Positions 13,627-14,932 of a DNA stretch of 14,932 bases are shown here, one piece after another. Within the stretch, counting starts at the first letter, position 1. Every line of letters starts with the position of its first letter. The notes beneath the pieces were generated by a model. That model did no database searches. It was not told the origin of the DNA and saw only the letters and a program-made list of their open reading frames with translations. This DNA comes from DAOTYX01 sp034434635 (GTDB lineage Bacteria; Chloroflexota; Anaerolineae; B4-G1; DUEL01): the NCBI GenBank assembly GCA_034434635.1, contig DAOTYX010000072.1, positions 1 through 14,932 of the forward strand, read 5' to 3'. The position numbers and the translations under genes were made by a program.

Positions 13627-14826
13627 ATGGAACTGACCCCTGAAGAACAGGCCATGCTGGCCGGTGAGGGCGGCCCGGCGACGCGCAAGGCGATGCAGAT
13701 TCTGGTCGCCCTGGGCACCATCTACGGTGCGCAACGGATGGTACCGGTGACCTCGGTGCAGGTCTCCGGGGTGAGTTACGACAACCTGGGCCAGGCCGGC
13801 CTGGAGTTCCTGACCGAGATGGCCACAGGCGGCGGCAGGGCGCGTGCGCTGGCCACGCTCAACCCGGCCGGGGTGGACGTGGAGGAGCCGCAGCCGCTGG
13901 GCATCGGCGACCCCTTCCTCACCAATCAGCGGCGGGTCCTGGAGGCCTACACCCGCATGGGCATCCTGTCCACCTGCACATGCACCCCTTACCTGGTGGG
14001 CAACCTGCCCCACTTTGGTGAGTCCATCGCCTGGGCGGAGAGCAGCGCTGTCTGCATGGCCAACGCGGTGCTGGGAGCGCGCACCAACCGCGAGGGCGGC
14101 CCCGGCGCCCTGGCTGCCGCGCTGACGGGCCGCACGCCAGCCTACGGCTACCATCTGGACGAGGCCCGCGAGCCGACACTCACCGTCCTGGTGCGGGCGC
14201 GCCTGGCAGGGACAAGCGACTTCGGCGCGCTGGGCAAGGTCATTGGCGAGCATCTGGCGCGCCGGCCCGAACGCCCTGTCCCCTACATCCGCGGCCCGGA
14301 GTCCGCCTCGCTCGAGGAACTCAAGTCCCTCTGCGCCAGCGTCGCCACCTACGGCAGCGTGGCACTCTTTCATATCGAGGGGATCACGCCGGAGGCGGAC
14401 TGTATGACCCCGCCGAAGGAGACGCTCACCATCGGGCCAGAGGACCTGGCGCGGGCGAGATCGGCGCTGAGCGACGCCGCGCCAGGAGAGGTGGACTTCG
14501 TCAACCTGGGCTGCCCGCACCTCTCGCTGCGGGAGATCGCCCATCTGGCCGACCTCCTGCGCGGCCGGCGGGTGCGCAAGGAGTTCTGGATCACCACCGC
14601 CCGACCCACGAAGCAGATGGCCGAGCGGATGGGGTACGCGCAGACCATCACAGCCAGCGGCGCAAAGTTCGCCGTGGATACCTGCTGCGTCGTCGCCCCC
14701 ATCCGTGGCCGCTTTACCGGCCTGGCCACCGACAGCGCCAAGGCCTGCGCCTACGCCCGCGCCCGTCACGGCCTGAAAACCCGCCTTCTGCCCTTCGAGG
14801 CAGTCGTGGAGGAGGCGCTGCGGTGA
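13627..14826 (+). CDS. Aconitase X catalytic (large) subunit, probable phosphomevalonate dehydratase
   Basis: This 399-residue protein is the DUF521/aconitase X large subunit, an iron-sulfur dehydratase. Conserved stretches are LTPEEQAMLAGEGG at the start, STCTCTPYLVG (115-125), ESIAWAESSAVCMANAVLGA (132-151), FHIEGITPEA (248-257), LGCPHLSLREI (294-304) and DTCCVVAP (351-358). Candidate cluster ligands are Cys117 or Cys119, Cys296 and Cys353 or Cys354. Split large and small subunits are the archaeal-type arrangement; proline-metabolism homologues (cis-3-hydroxyproline dehydratase) can be split or fused. Next to a UbiD decarboxylase, dehydration of mevalonate 5-phosphate is the better guess. 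The ATG lies 6 nt after the decarboxylase stop with no clear ribosome binding site, so translation is probably coupled. The stop overlaps the GTG of the small subunit. Confidence 0.88.
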   Translation: MELTPEEQAMLAGEGGPATRKAMQILVALGTIYGAQRMVPVTSVQVSGVSYDNLGQAGLEFLTEMATGGGRARALATLNPAGVDVEEPQPLGIGDPFLTNQRRVLEAYTRMGILSTCTCTPYLVGNLPHFGESIAWAESSAVCMANAVLGARTNREGGPGALAAALTGRTPAYGYHLDEAREPTLTVLVRARLAGTSDFGALGKVIGEHLARRPERPVPYIRGPESASLEELKSLCASVATYGSVALFHIEGITPEADCMTPPKETLTIGPEDLARARSALSDAAPGEVDFVNLGCPHLSLREIAHLADLLRGRRVRKEFWITTARPTKQMAERMGYAQTITASGAKFAVDTCCVVAPIRGRFTGLATDSAKACAYARARHGLKTRLLPFEAVVEEALR

Positions 14827-14932
14827 GGCTACAGGGACGCTCCATCTGCCCTGGCCGCGCCGGAGGAGAGGCGCTGGTCACACACATGCCCATCTCGTTC
14901 TACGGCGGGGTGGACCCCGAGAGCGGGGTGGT
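14823..14932 (+). CDS. Aconitase X swivel (small) subunit, DUF126, cut by the window end
   Basis: The GTG at 14823 overlaps the large-subunit stop (GTGA) and has a strong ribosome binding site, GGAGGAGG (14808-14815), 7 nt upstream; together these decide the start. The 36 visible codons read through RLQGRSICPGRAGGEALV and then PISFYGGVDPESGVV. This is the conserved N-terminus of DUF126 proteins, the swivelling domain that closes over the aconitase X active site. In phosphomevalonate dehydratase this subunit forms a heterodimer with the large one. The rest of the gene lies beyond the window. Confidence 0.88.
   Translation, partial: MRLQGRSICPGRAGGEALVTHMPISFYGGVDPESGV

Noticed and set aside
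12859..14769. Minus-strand 636-codon open frame
   Set aside because: It is antisense to the UbiD and aconitase X genes, which carry full family motifs; it has no recognisable domain of its own.

Overview
The window is GC-rich bacterial DNA (roughly two thirds G+C by eye) with ten complete protein genes, two genes cut by the window edges or broken, four good sigma-70-like promoters and several families of short intergenic repeats. The gene mix suggests an anaerobic or facultative member of the Chloroflexota, perhaps Anaerolineae. It includes a glycyl radical enzyme, an ADP-forming acyl-CoA synthetase, thiolase and 3-hydroxyacyl-CoA dehydrogenase, GAF-rich signalling proteins, and archaeal-type aconitase X and UbiD genes. 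The heptamer arrays and palindromic repeats fit that guess. The assignment is inference, because there is no rRNA or other marker gene in view.

Region 1 (1-2490, minus strand): a GAF-PAS-class III nucleotide cyclase gene is followed 10 nt later by the remains of a type II restriction-modification pair. The methyltransferase has its SPPY half but loses the frame and the C-terminal AdoMet-binding half. The start of a BglII/BstYI-like endonuclease overlaps the probable methyltransferase stop by ATGA and degenerates after about 11 codons. This end is visibly poorer in G+C than the rest.

Region 2 (2524-4976, plus): a single glycyl radical enzyme gene with its own promoter and no activase beside it. 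It converges on the next gene with a 2-bp gap.

Region 3 (12160 down to 4979, minus): HIT-family hydrolase/phosphorylase, a 38-bp palindromic repeat cluster, acetyl-CoA acetyltransferase, 3-hydroxyacyl-CoA dehydrogenase, a membrane-bound hybrid-free histidine kinase and a fused ADP-forming acyl-CoA synthetase. The last four look like one operon for C4/fatty acyl-CoA metabolism ending in ATP-yielding acid release, with an orphan sensor kinase embedded in it.

Region 4 (12268-14932, plus): a tightly packed operon of a UbiD-type decarboxylase, the aconitase X large subunit and the aconitase X small (swivel) subunit, the last cut by the window end. This trio matches the archaeal modified mevalonate pathway: phosphomevalonate dehydratase plus anhydromevalonate-phosphate decarboxylase. 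It is the most interesting feature here if the host is a bacterium. It is transcribed divergently from the HIT gene; the two promoters face away from a 7-bp repeat array.

Very long open frames on the opposite strands (up to about 1,500 codons antisense to 7093-11736) are by-products of high G+C codon usage and are not annotated. There is no gene-free stretch longer than 300 bases. No RNA genes, CRISPR arrays, transposases or convincing intrinsic terminators were seen.
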